A program made the translations under genes and the position numbers. Below are positions 1 through 8,644 of a stretch of 64,000 nt of DNA, piece by piece; the stretch's first letter is position 1, and every line of letters begins with the position of its first letter. The notes below the pieces were generated by a model that saw only the letters and a program-made list of their open reading frames with translations, searched no databases and was not told the origin of the DNA. The DNA comes from Nocardia asteroides (GTDB lineage Bacteria; Actinomycetota; Actinomycetes; Mycobacteriales; Mycobacteriaceae). The DNA is taken from NCBI GenBank assembly GCA_019930625.1, contig CP082844.1, positions 5,146,001-5,210,000 of the forward strand. Reading direction: 5' to 3'.

Positions 1-325
1 CTCCGGGAGCGGTGCACCGGCCGCCGACGCGGCGGCGGTCGCCGTCCAACCGGCCAGGAGTGCGCGCAGCACCTCACGGTCCGGTCGCGCGACATCGACC
101 GCCAAGAACAGCGCGTGCGACTGCGCGGGGGTCGCGATGCCTGCCTGGTGTGGCCCGTAGAACGGGTTCCAGGCGGGTCCCCGGGGTGGTTTCGGGTGCG
201 GTTGCGCGGCCCGCGACCACACCGGTCGCCGCGGCTCCCGCCGTCGCCAAGCCCGCGCCGAACAACCCGCGCCGGGTGACGCGCGGCGATTCGGCTTCAT
301 TCCGGTCCGCAGTAGATGTGCTCAT
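1..325 (-). pseudogene. Dyp-type peroxidase (EfeB-like), N-terminal part, frameshifted and cut by window edge
   Basis: This is the N-terminal part of a Tat-exported heme peroxidase of the Dyp/EfeB family, which in actinobacteria handles heme or oxidises substrates outside the membrane. Translation from ATG at 325 gives a twin-arginine signal (TRRGLFGAG). It continues in frame only to about 176. Beyond that, the family hallmark WNPFYGPHQAGIATPAQ is readable in a neighbouring frame that stays open to position 1. One extra G in the run near 174-177 explains the shift. The start overlaps the stop of the upstream DJ-1 gene by ATGA, which implies translational coupling. The indel is either a real inactivation or a homopolymer sequencing error. 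Family assignment is confident; coding status is not. Confidence 0.75.
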
Positions 326-1047
326 GCCCTGTCCCGCCTCCACACTGTCCCCCGTCGCTCGTACTCCATGATTTCCTCGATCGCCACGGCGATATCCGAA
401 CCCAATTCCCGCTGCACCAACCACAGAGCGAGGTCCAGCCCGGAGGTGACGCCGCCAGTGGTGACCAGATCGCTGTCGTCCACGACCCGTGCTCGGGTGA
501 TCACGCCCCCTTCGCGCTTCAACTGCTCGATCAGCCGGTGGTGTGTCGTGCGCGGCCTGCCCCGCGTGATCCCGGCCGCCGACAGCAGCATCGCGCCGAC
601 GCAGACCGATGCCATGGTGAGGCCGTCGCGCCAGGCGGCGGCCAGCGAGCGCGGGAGGTGCCCGCGCGCGATCTCACCGGGCACGCCGGGCGCGCCCGGC
701 GGCAAGCCGTAACCGCCGCCGGGCACCACGATCACATCGGCGCGCTCCGGAGCCCACCCGGCCGAGACGTCGATCCGGGTGCCGGACATGAGCACCACCG
801 AACCGGGGGTCGCCGAGGTCACCAGCTCTACGCGTGCGCCGGAGTCGAAATGCGTCGCGTAACCGAGCACTTCGAGCGGGGCGAAGACATCCAAGTCGTC
901 GACGCCGTCGAATACCAGGATCTGCACCCGCCACCGGCCCGGCCCGGTTCCGCCGCGGGCCGGCGGAACCGGTGTCAACGGACTCGACAGCGCACCCGCT
1001 CCGGCGACAGCGCCGAGTCCCGTCCGCAGCACCGCACGCCGGTTCAT
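322..1047 (-). CDS. Tat-exported DJ-1/PfpI family protein
   Basis: The 241-residue protein has an N-terminal RR signal (MNRRAVLRTGLG) followed by a DJ-1/PfpI (class I glutamine amidotransferase-like) fold. The nucleophile elbow is at residues 146-151 (ASVCVG, Cys149), preceded by the VVPGGG strand-turn. The family includes proteases, chaperones, glyoxalases and isonitrile hydratases; this one is predicted to be exported or membrane-tethered. Its stop overlaps the start of the peroxidase gene by four bases, so the two are probably co-translated. Substrate is unknown. A second DJ-1 domain occurs in the GlxA regulator at 2290-3309, suggesting a locus with related ligands. Confidence 0.88.
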   Translation of the reverse strand: MNRRAVLRTGLGAVAGAGALSSPLTPVPPARGGTGPGRWRVQILVFDGVDDLDVFAPLEVLGYATHFDSGARVELVTSATPGSVVLMSGTRIDVSAGWAPERADVIVVPGGGYGLPPGAPGVPGEIARGHLPRSLAAAWRDGLTMASVCVGAMLLSAAGITRGRPRTTHHRLIEQLKREGGVITRARVVDDSDLVTTGGVTSGLDLALWLVQRELGSDIAVAIEEIMEYERRGTVWRRDRA

Positions 1048-1129
1048 GGGCGCTCGCGATCACCGCACGGCGCGGAGGTCATCGAACGATGTGCGCGCCA
1101 AGGAATTCCGGTGCGCGCGTCCGACCCGC

Positions 1130-2182
1130 TCATAGGGAGAAATACAGGTCGTCGAGCACATACCGCCACGACCCGTCGCTCCCGCGCCGTGCGATCTCGG
1201 TCGAAGTGGAGATCACCGGGTCACCGACCGGCGGCGCGCCCGACACGGTGGCTTCGTTGGAGATCAGAGCCAGCTCCCCGACCACGTGCACGCGGCGGAC
1301 TCGCAACTGGATCGTCGCCCCGGAGTCGATCATCGCGGCGAGCGAACTCCGGATTGCCTCGGCGCCGGATCGCCGATCACCGGGGCTCGGGAACAGCAGC
1401 GCCGTCGGCTCGTACAGCGACATCAGCGCGTCGAGGGCACCGGCGTTGAAGTACCGCGCGAACAGCGAGGCCAGTTCGGTGGGCCGCCGGGCTCCGAGGC
1501 TACGGTCACCGATCCGTACCGGTCGGTCGTTCCAGCCGGCGTCCTCGACGACGTCGAACCACGTGGTCGGCGCGTGCGTCGGGTAGTAAAGCTGGCAGAG
1601 CTGGCCCGGGAAGGTGAACCAGCTGCCCTTGGCGGGATTGTCACGCACCTGCCGGGCCAGAATCTCACCGAATGCGTAGCCGAGGTCGTAGCGTGGCCAC
1701 ACCGCATGCACTCGATCAGCGAAACCGTCGGGTAGCTGTTCGCGCCGCAGCCCGGCGATGTCGGCTCCGGTACCCATCTGCATCAGCGCCTCGACCGTAC
1801 CGAAACGACGCGCGATGCCGTCGCTGGTGTGCAGGGCGACAGCGTTCCACACCGTCTGCACCCGCTGCTCGTCTACACCCTTGCTCCTGAGGAACTCCGC
1901 CGCCGCGTCGGCTCCGTCTATCTCGAAACGCTGGTCGCCGTTCGCAAAGTCCGTCGCCCCGAGGTCGTGCAGTAGACAGCTGAGATACAGCAGCTCGTCG
2001 TCGTAGTCCGCGCCGGCCCGCAACCCGTCGACCGCGGCCAACTCCCGCGCATACAGGTAGGCGCGCACGCAGTGGTTGTAGACCAGCGGCGGCGACACCT
2101 CGGCCACCAGCGCGTCCGCGGCCACGGCGAGATCCGAAGCGGGCAGTGCGAACTGGGTCGGATCGGCGTTTTGAACGGTCAT
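1130..2182 (-). CDS. HD domain protein with C-terminal SnoaL-like domain
   Basis: This is a two-domain protein of 350 residues. The N-terminal ~200 residues form an HD phosphohydrolase-type domain of the cyanamide-hydratase-like group, with His37 (YNHCVR) and the HD pair at 72-73 (LLHDLG). The C-terminal ~120 residues resemble a SnoaL/NTF2-like cone fold, starting near the repeat of RPTELASLFARYFNAG. The start at 2182 was chosen because GGAAGGAG lies just upstream; an upstream in-frame ATG at 2254 lacks this. The neighbouring GlxA regulator (2290-3309) is on the same strand upstream, with about 107 bp between. The fusion of a metal hydrolase to a small-molecule-binding domain suggests hydrolysis of a small nitrile- or amide-like compound; this is inference. 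Confidence 0.82.
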   Translation of the reverse strand: MTVQNADPTQFALPASDLAVAADALVAEVSPPLVYNHCVRAYLYARELAAVDGLRAGADYDDELLYLSCLLHDLGATDFANGDQRFEIDGADAAAEFLRSKGVDEQRVQTVWNAVALHTSDGIARRFGTVEALMQMGTGADIAGLRREQLPDGFADRVHAVWPRYDLGYAFGEILARQVRDNPAKGSWFTFPGQLCQLYYPTHAPTTWFDVVEDAGWNDRPVRIGDRSLGARRPTELASLFARYFNAGALDALMSLYEPTALLFPSPGDRRSGAEAIRSSLAAMIDSGATIQLRVRRVHVVGELALISNEATVSGAPPVGDPVISTSTEIARRGSDGSWRYVLDDLYFSL

Positions 2183-2289
2183 CGTGCTCCTTCCGAAATG
2201 TGCGCACTCAGTGTGTGCCCGGAAGTAGCGGCCGCCCAGTGGCCAGATAGCCATCTATTGCCCAGATCCGGCCACAGTTTGTTCGTAGC

Positions 2290-3309
2290 TCAGTGCGTGG
2301 ACTCGGCCATCCGACAGGTCGGCCCCTGGTGGTGATCCACGGACCGCATGGCACGGCCGGAATGGTGAAAGTTGTTGCGGTAGGCCTGCGGAGACGTCCA
2401 GGTCAGCCGGGCGAAGTGGTAGCGCAGGGTCGTGGCGGCGCCGAAGCCTGCCTCCTCTGCGATGCGGTCGATCGACAGGTCGGTGGTCTCGAGCAGCTGC
2501 TGCGCACGATGCACACGGGCGCGTAGCAACCATTGCAAGGGAGTGGTCCCGATCTCGGCACGGAACCGGCGATTGAGGCTGCGCACGCTGATCGCCCCGT
2601 GCGCGGCGATGTCGTCGAGGGTGAGCGGGCGGTGCAGGTTGACCTGCATCCAGTCGAGGACCGGTTGCAGCGATGTGTCCGGGCTTTCGGGGTCGGTGTA
2701 GGTGATGAATTGCGCTTGCCCACCGTCTCGCTGCGGCGGCATCACGATCCGGCGGGCGGTGTCGGCGGCCACCTTGGCGCCGAGATCCCGGCGAACCATG
2801 TGCAGGCACAAATCGAGCCCCGCCGTTGCCCCAGCCGAGGTGAGTGCCGCGCCGTTGTCGATGAACAGCACCGAAGCGTCCACCTCGACGAGCGGATACC
2901 GGCGCGCCAGCTCGGCGGCGTGTTCCCAATGGGTGGTCGCCCGTTGCCCGTCGAGCAGTCCGGTCGCGGCAAGAGTGAACGCGCCGACGCAGACGGAAGC
3001 CATCCGTGCTCCGCGCGCGGCCGCGTCCAGCAGCGCCTCGCGAACGCAGTCGGCGGGTTCACGCTGGAACTCGGATTGCCCCGGCACGAGGACTATGTCG
3101 GCATCGGCGACGCTGTCGAGAGCCCAGTCCGTCTGCAGTCGCACCACGCCGTGCACGGGGGCGATGGCGGCAGTGCCGCCGATCGTGACAATCCGGATTT
3201 CGTAATGCTTTCGCCCGCTCACAGAATTCGCGGCGCCGAACACGAAGCCCGGGAGCATTACTTCGAAACCGAGCGCGTTGTCAGGAGCCAGGACTGCCAC
3301 GATCGCCAT
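2290..3309 (-). CDS. GlxA family transcriptional regulator (DJ-1/PfpI + AraC HTH)
   Basis: The 339-residue regulator has an N-terminal DJ-1/PfpI sensor domain (residues ~1-190; ASVCVGAF with Cys107) and a C-terminal AraC-type double helix-turn-helix (residues ~225-325; RPLTLDDIAAHGAISVRSL and the second helix around DRIAEEAGFGAATTLRYHF). GlxA-type regulators usually activate adjacent catabolic or detoxification genes. The likely target is the HD/SnoaL gene directly downstream on the same strand. A small inverted repeat (GGCTG-ATAA-CAGCC, around 3329-3342) lies upstream of the start and could be an operator. Length and domain order are typical. Confidence 0.9.
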   Translation of the reverse strand: MAIVAVLAPDNALGFEVMLPGFVFGAANSVSGRKHYEIRIVTIGGTAAIAPVHGVVRLQTDWALDSVADADIVLVPGQSEFQREPADCVREALLDAAARGARMASVCVGAFTLAATGLLDGQRATTHWEHAAELARRYPLVEVDASVLFIDNGAALTSAGATAGLDLCLHMVRRDLGAKVAADTARRIVMPPQRDGGQAQFITYTDPESPDTSLQPVLDWMQVNLHRPLTLDDIAAHGAISVRSLNRRFRAEIGTTPLQWLLRARVHRAQQLLETTDLSIDRIAEEAGFGAATTLRYHFARLTWTSPQAYRNNFHHSGRAMRSVDHHQGPTCRMAESTH

Positions 3310-3397
3310 GGCCAGAATTTAAATGGATAGGCTGATAACAGCCACCGGCGGCCCGGCGCTGCCCGGGCCGCACCACTGACGCGGGCTCAGAGGCGCG

Positions 3398-4057
3398 GTG
3401 AAGATTCCGGGTACTCTCCAGTTCGTTATGGTGTCCGCCGTCCTGCTACTGACTGCCTGCATCCAGCTGGCCTGCGTGGTGCTGCTGTGGACTCGCATCA
3501 CCCGAATCCCCCGGATCTGGTTGCTGGGCCTGGTGGGCATCGGCGTGGCTTACGACTCGGCGATCGTCGGGCTCGGAGCGACGCTGGGGGAGGGGGCGTT
3601 GCTGCATGCTCTGAGTCTCGGCCGATTCGTCGGCCACGCCCTGCTGACCCCGCTGCTGGTGCTCTGGGCGGCCGACCGAACCGGAGCGAGCCCGCGGTGG
3701 CGGCGGTCGGCGCTGGTGCTCACCGTCGCATTGGTGGCGTGGGGCGTGCTCACCGAACTGCCGCACCTGCGACTCGTGCCCCGCTGGTTCGCCGATACCC
3801 TTCGCTATTCTGCCGAATCCCCGGCACCTCCGGTGCCCGCGCTCGTCGTGACTGCGGTGCTGCTCGCCGCCGGAATCGTATTGTGGCGCAGCGAAGGGCG
3901 CCTCTCTCCGTTGCTGAGCACAGGACTGCTGTTGCTCGCGTCCGCGACGGCCGTGGCCGTTCCACCGCTCGGCAATGTCGGTGAAGCCGTAATGCTCGCC
4001 GCATTCACAGGCGCCGAAGTGCGAGTCTCTTCGGGAAGCCGATATGTCGGCGAGTAG
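3398..4057 (+). CDS. Multi-pass membrane protein, unknown function
   Basis: The 219-residue protein is rich in hydrophobic segments: roughly six membrane helices, at about residues 8-30, 41-60, 72-92, 105-122, 148-164 and 172-200. The GTG start at 3398 follows AGAGG; ATG at 3428 is an alternative start that would remove the first ten residues. No catalytic motif is visible. The family is not recognised beyond a hypothetical actinobacterial membrane protein. It is transcribed divergently from the GlxA-type regulator, with an 88-bp shared intergenic region, so the two may be co-regulated. Confidence 0.7.
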   Translation: MKIPGTLQFVMVSAVLLLTACIQLACVVLLWTRITRIPRIWLLGLVGIGVAYDSAIVGLGATLGEGALLHALSLGRFVGHALLTPLLVLWAADRTGASPRWRRSALVLTVALVAWGVLTELPHLRLVPRWFADTLRYSAESPAPPVPALVVTAVLLAAGIVLWRSEGRLSPLLSTGLLLLASATAVAVPPLGNVGEAVMLAAFTGAEVRVSSGSRYVGE

Positions 4058-4573
4058 CGATGACGAGCCCGAGACGGGCGCCGGCGCTAAGTGGCGACCG
4101 CCCGTCTGCCACCGATGCACTGATGATCCGAAACAAATGCGCCCCGCGCCGGATGTGCGCAACGGCAACCCGCCAGCGGGTCGGCGGGAACTTATATGTT
4201 CCTACGTAGATATGCGCATTCACGCATGTTGCTTGCGGTAAGGCGAATGCGGTTGCGGCATTGCGGAGAACAGTGGTCCGGGGTGCCGGAGCTGTCGGCC
4301 ACGGGCGCTGAGTCGACAACCGGCGACCAGGTACGTGAGGCACCCGCTCGGGTGGAGAGCGGATCATCTGGTTCCGACTGGAACCCGTTGGCGGAAACCG
4401 ACTCCCAACTACTTCCAGCCGATGATCCGGTTGGAAAGCGCATCGCGCATCGCGGCCAGCCAGAACGCGGGGGAGCTCGACGGCCCAGGACTCTCTACAC
4501 CTGAAGTTCGCCCCTCGCGGTGCTCTATTCCGTGTCATCATTCCTGGGTTCGCGTATTGGTGGAGGGGGACAC
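4058..4573. other. Intergenic region, no credible gene
   Basis: About 515 bp without a convincing gene on either strand. It carries the 28-bp motif at 4192-4219 that recurs at 37100-37127. A strong ribosome-binding site (GGAGGGGGA) sits at the right edge for the SLATT gene. Confidence 0.6.
4192..4219. repeat. Bipartite 28-bp motif, copy 1
   Basis: TTATATGT, four variable bases, then ACGTAGATATGCGCAT. All 24 non-spacer positions are identical to the copy at 37100-37127. The right half includes the palindrome ATGCGCAT. Both copies are intergenic and AT-rich compared with the surroundings. This looks like a regulator site or a promoter element on the minus strand (ACATATAA). Confidence 0.6.
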
Positions 4574-5455
4574 ATGAGTCGGATGTCCGATGCGGACATG
4601 CCCGCGTTCTGGCGCAGTGCGGACGCGGCGTCGTTGCGGGGGCAGCAGATGACGCTGCGGCTCAACCGCATTCGGCTCGGCGGGACGGTGTTCGCCGCGG
4701 TCGGCGGAGCGCTGACCTGGAAGGCAGGCGCCGTCAATGTATGGGGTGTGGTGGCACTGCTCGGGTTCGCCGCCGCGCTGGCAGCGGAGATCGTGTCGAG
4801 CACTGTGCGGCCGGAGCAGGACTGGTATTCCGGGCGCGCGCTCGCGGAGTCCGCCAAGACCTTGGCATGGCGATATGCGGCGGGCGCTGCTCCGTTCCTG
4901 CCCTCGATGAGCGCGGCCGATGCCCGCGCCGCGATGCGGGACCGCCTTGCCGCCATCGCCGCGGAGTTCGGCAACCAGATTCCGATCGGAGCGGGCGATG
5001 CCGTCGCCACGTCCGCGATGCAGACATTGCGAGCCGCCCCGTTCACGGAGCGCAAGGCTGTCTACCTCCGGGACCGCACCGAAGACCAGCGTCGGTGGTA
5101 CGCGAACAAAGCCGAGGACGCGAAGCAGAAGATGTCTCGGTGGCGTGTTGCACTGGTTTTCGGAGAAGTTCTGGGATTGGTGTTGGCCGGGTTGCGCGCG
5201 TTCGGCATCTGGGAGATCGACTGGTCAGGTGTTATCGCCGCCTGCATCGCCGCGGGTACCGCATGGATGGGCATCAAGCAGTACGCGGCACGGAACTCTG
5301 CCTACGCCACGGCAGCGAACGAACTGGCCTTGCAAGCCGACAAACTGGCCGATGTCTCGGAAGCCGAATGGCCGCAGGCCGTCGCGGACGCAGAAGAAGC
5401 CATCAGTCGCGAGCACACCATGTGGCTGGCATCCCGCACCGCCAACCTGCTGTGA
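4574..5455 (+). CDS. SLATT/DUF4231 domain membrane protein
   Basis: The 293-residue protein has two pairs of membrane helices (about residues 34-75 and 178-220) separated by a soluble helical stretch, followed by a C-terminal helical tail. This matches the DUF4231 (SLATT superfamily) layout. SLATT proteins are predicted pore-forming effectors, often paired with nucleotide-signal synthases in conflict systems. No cyclase or other partner is adjacent here, so any defence role is speculative. The start at 4574 is set by GGAGGGGGA immediately upstream; the reading frame is also open from 4520 without a comparable site. Confidence 0.75.
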   Translation: MSRMSDADMPAFWRSADAASLRGQQMTLRLNRIRLGGTVFAAVGGALTWKAGAVNVWGVVALLGFAAALAAEIVSSTVRPEQDWYSGRALAESAKTLAWRYAAGAAPFLPSMSAADARAAMRDRLAAIAAEFGNQIPIGAGDAVATSAMQTLRAAPFTERKAVYLRDRTEDQRRWYANKAEDAKQKMSRWRVALVFGEVLGLVLAGLRAFGIWEIDWSGVIAACIAAGTAWMGIKQYAARNSAYATAANELALQADKLADVSEAEWPQAVADAEEAISREHTMWLASRTANLL

Positions 5456-5637
5456 GCTCGTCCCGGCTTTCGTAGCTCCCCGATGCGCGCCATGCGCTGC
5501 ACTTCTCTGGACCCGGAGAGGCTGTCCCGCGCAGCGCGGTCGGCGTCTGTTTTGTCCGTGTCGTCCGTTATGGCTGGGCTCGACCGGGACACCGTCCGTG
5601 GCGGATTCATCCACGGTTGGTCGCGCTCGGTGGATTG

Positions 5638-6813
5638 TCAGCGGTGGGCGGCATGGTAGGCGCGGCCCTGGGTGGCCACGATGCGCACCAGATCACCCAA
5701 CGCGATCTCCACATCGGCGAGGTGCAGACCCCACGTCGCGTCCGGCACGGCGTACAAGTCGGGGCTTCCCGGCTCCGGAGTCGCCATCAGCACGTTCGTG
5801 TCGCCGTTGCGCAAGCACTGGAGCCGGTAGCGTTCGGCGGGATCGAGCCACGGGGTCGGCGCGACGACAGCGGACGTTCCGTCCCGCAATGCCAGTTCGA
5901 CGCCGAGCGGGCTGGGCACCGGATTCACGCGCAGGACACTGGCGGCGACGCGAGATTCGTTGCGGTCCAGAGAAACGGGGTTGGTGCAGGCGACTTCGTA
6001 GTCGTCGCCATACGGACGTGGGAGTGGCTCAGGAGTCACGGGGTTGCGACCGAATCGGCTGTCCGGTGGGGGAGTCTCGTCGTATGTCTGCCAGGCGAGC
6101 ACACACCCTGTCTGCTGCTCGGCGCGGCACAGCGGCAGATGCTGGAAATCGCCGCCGACGTCGCGGTTCTTCGGTACGACCACATTGCCGCCGAGCAGGA
6201 TCGCGGACACGATCCGATCTCGTACCTCCGGCCGCGGGTCGATTTCCTCCCTGATCAGTTGACGCAACATGCGTGTGCCCTGCGAATGTCCGATCAACAC
6301 CACCGGTCTGCCGTCTCGGCGCTCGCCGACGAACTGCCGCCAGGCCCGCAGCACGTCCTCGTAGGCGATCCGCGCCATGTCGGCGCGCTGCTCGAAGGTA
6401 TACGCCTTCTCCGCCGCCAGCGCGGCCAGGGTTCGCTGCCGGTACACCGGCGCGTATATCCGGCAGACTTGGGAGAAGCGGGCCGCCTGTTGTTCGGCTA
6501 CGGCTCGGATCTCCGGAGTCACCGAGGTATCGGCGTTGGGGGTCGGTTCCAACGATGCCGTTGGATAGACGTAGAAGCAGTCCGAGCCCGAATCGTTCGC
6601 CGCCGGTTCGTCCCGCACGTCCGGCTGCCCGGCCCGGCGTACCGTTGTCGCCGAACTCGCTCGGCACGGATCATCGGCCCGATCCGGTCGGCACAACCAC
6701 ACGACGCCGACGTCCGCAACCGGATCCGCCGCCGCGCTCACCGGCAGCCCCGCCAGGACGCCGGCGCCACAAGCCGCCGCCGCAACCGTCCGCCGCCACC
6801 AGCTGTCCCGCAT
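5638..6813 (-). CDS. Secreted DUF3089 alpha/beta-hydrolase (lipase-like)
   Basis: The 391-residue exported protein has a Sec signal peptide (residues ~1-30, ending ...AAADPVADVG) and a DUF3089 hydrolase domain. The nucleophile elbow GHSQG lies near the middle, and the DCFYVYPTAS block near residue 75 is characteristic of the family. Members are lipase/esterase-like proteins common in Mycobacteriales and Caulobacter. The start at 6813 (MRDSWWRR) is preferred over upstream in-frame codons because it directly precedes the basic n-region of the signal and has GGTGAGGTG upstream. Several cysteines suggest extracellular disulfides. It is transcribed alone. Confidence 0.85.
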   Translation of the reverse strand: MRDSWWRRTVAAAACGAGVLAGLPVSAAADPVADVGVVWLCRPDRADDPCRASSATTVRRAGQPDVRDEPAANDSGSDCFYVYPTASLEPTPNADTSVTPEIRAVAEQQAARFSQVCRIYAPVYRQRTLAALAAEKAYTFEQRADMARIAYEDVLRAWRQFVGERRDGRPVVLIGHSQGTRMLRQLIREEIDPRPEVRDRIVSAILLGGNVVVPKNRDVGGDFQHLPLCRAEQQTGCVLAWQTYDETPPPDSRFGRNPVTPEPLPRPYGDDYEVACTNPVSLDRNESRVAASVLRVNPVPSPLGVELALRDGTSAVVAPTPWLDPAERYRLQCLRNGDTNVLMATPEPGSPDLYAVPDATWGLHLADVEIALGDLVRIVATQGRAYHAAHR

Positions 6814-7087
6814 CGCACACCTCACCGCTCCGCGCGCGACTCTGAGCCTGTGCCCCGCGACACCGCGCATGTTCGGAGGGGCGGCCTTCGACGGCGTCAG
6901 CTTAGCGACGATCGCGCCCGACCAGAAGCGATGTCGAGGTCGAGCCGTGCCCACCACCGTAGGTGATCCCGCATCCGCGGTGACTCGGCCGAGTCGCACG
7001 GGCAACGGATTGATCGGCTTTTATCGAATTTGTCGACCAGCGAATCGAATCACGCTCGACTCATGGTGTATTCACGTCCATCGTGTT

Positions 7088-7104
7088 ATGCATGAGTCAT
7101 GCAT
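7088..7104. promoter_or_regulatory. Palindromic operator overlapping the MarR start codon
   Basis: ATGCATGAGTCATGCAT is a perfect 17-bp palindrome around a central G. It covers the ATG at 7099 of the MarR gene. The position suggests autorepression by its own product. Confidence 0.6.
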
Positions 7105-7617
7105 GATGACCGCACCGGCAATCTGCTCGGAGCCGCGGCGCTGGCGGTGACCGATCTGATGCTCGAGGACGTGACCGAGATGTCAGGGGCCGGCCCAAGG
7201 GCTGCCTCGGCACTCGTGGTGCTGGCGACCTCCGCCGCGCTGAGCGGTACCGAGCTCGGCAGGCGGGTGGGTCTGAGTCAGTCCGCGGCGGCGCGGATGA
7301 TCGACGGGCTCCTGCAACGTGGATTGGTCGAACGGCGGCCGGGTCAGGGCCGTGAGGTGTCCATCCGGTTGACGCGGCGAGGCCGCACCGCGGCTGCCGG
7401 CATTCTCGCCGCACGCAGGGATCGGTTGACCCGAGCCCTGGCCGTCCTGGACCCGTCCGAACGCGCCGCCCTGTCCGAGTTGCTCGGCAAGTTGCTGACC
7501 GGGCTGTACGGCGAGGTGGGCGACGCCGATCTGTTGTGCCGCCTGTGTGACCGTCGCTGTTGCACAACCGATGCCATCTGCCCGGTCGGACAAGCAGAGC
7601 GGGAGCGAACCGGATGA
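7099..7617 (+). CDS. MarR family transcriptional regulator with C-terminal cysteine cluster
   Basis: The 172-residue winged-helix regulator has its recognition region around GTELGRRVGLSQSAAARMIDGLLQ (about residues 50-73) and the wing around residues 80-92. The C-terminus carries a cluster of five cysteines (LLCRLCDRRCCTTDAIC) that could bind a metal or act as a redox sensor. The gene overlaps the downstream EamA transporter gene by ATGA, so both form an operon. The start codon lies inside a 17-bp palindrome (7088-7104), which is the likely autoregulatory operator. The transporter is the probable regulated target. Confidence 0.88.
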   Translation: MHDDRTGNLLGAAALAVTDLMLEDVTEMSGAGPRAASALVVLATSAALSGTELGRRVGLSQSAAARMIDGLLQRGLVERRPGQGREVSIRLTRRGRTAAAGILAARRDRLTRALAVLDPSERAALSELLGKLLTGLYGEVGDADLLCRLCDRRCCTTDAICPVGQAERERTG

Positions 7618-8453
7618 CGTCGGGCGCCACGCTGGCGTTGGTTTCCGCGGCCGCGTACGGTCTGTCCGATTTCACCGGTGGCCTGCTGGCGCGACGCGCT
7701 CACTTCCTCGTCGTCGCGTTCTTCGGACAAGTCGGCGGCCTGATCGTCGCCCTGGTCACCGCGCCGTTGTTCGCCGCCGCGGCGGATTGGAAAAGTCTTG
7801 CGTGGGGTGCCATCTCGGGGGCCGGTACGGCGGTCGGCATGCTGTTGCTCTTCCGCGGGATCAGCCGAGGCGCCATGAGCGTGGTCGTCCCGGTCAGCGC
7901 GGTCAGCGGTGTGACGCTGCCGGTGTTGATCGGGGCGCTGTGGCTCGGCGAACGGCCATCGCTTCTGGCCTGGGCGGGGATCGTGGCGGCGATTCCAGCA
8001 CTCTGGCTCGTCTCGCACGGCCACGGCACCGCGGGCAGATCGACAGCCGCGACCGTGGACGCACTGCTCGCAGGCACGGGCATCGCCCTCCAGTACCTCG
8101 CGCTGGCACAAGCCGACGCGGCGGCCGGAACCTGGCCCGTTGTCACCGGACGCCTGGCCGCGATCGCCACCCTCCTGCCGCTGCTGCATCGGACCATGCC
8201 CCGCCGCCCGCGTGCCACCGCGCTCGCCATCATCCTGTCACTCGTCACCGGGGTCCTGGCCGCCCTCGCTCTGGTCTGCTACCTGCTGGCGACCCGGGAA
8301 GAACTGGTCGTGATCGCCGTCGTGCTGTCGTCCCTCTACCCCTCGATCCCCGTTCTCCTCGGCATCGCGGCGCTCGGCGAACGCTTGACCCGGAGCCAGG
8401 CGTTCGGGCTCGCCGCGGCCGCCGCCGCCCTCGGTCTACTGACAGTCGGCTGA
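7614..8453 (+). CDS. EamA/DMT family transporter
   Basis: The 279-residue protein has about ten hydrophobic helices arranged as two EamA repeats, typical of drug/metabolite exporters of the inner membrane. It starts at 7614, overlapping the MarR stop by four bases. A second in-frame ATG-like start further upstream lies inside MarR and is rejected. The substrate cannot be read from sequence. The MarR partner suggests export of a toxic or redox-active small molecule. Confidence 0.88.
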   Translation: MTSGATLALVSAAAYGLSDFTGGLLARRAHFLVVAFFGQVGGLIVALVTAPLFAAAADWKSLAWGAISGAGTAVGMLLLFRGISRGAMSVVVPVSAVSGVTLPVLIGALWLGERPSLLAWAGIVAAIPALWLVSHGHGTAGRSTAATVDALLAGTGIALQYLALAQADAAAGTWPVVTGRLAAIATLLPLLHRTMPRRPRATALAIILSLVTGVLAALALVCYLLATREELVVIAVVLSSLYPSIPVLLGIAALGERLTRSQAFGLAAAAAALGLLTVG

Positions 8454-8644
8454 AGATCGGATCCGGTCGGTGCCGCCGCCCGGCGCGGGCCGTCGAAACA
8501 ACCGTCCTGGTCAGGCGGCAGACTCGGGTAGGTTCCGGTCGGCGCGACTGCTCGTCGTCGGTAACGGCTACGGCGAGCAAGCTCGAGGATTGGTCGGTCG
8601 TCATCGCTTGTCGACATCGGGTCGACCCCGCCGTGGTGGGAGCG

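Noticed and set aside
4920..6254. Long plus-strand open frame (over 440 codons)
   Set aside because: Antisense to and overlapping the SLATT and DUF3089 genes; Arg/Pro/Ser-rich composition typical of GC-rich shadow frames.
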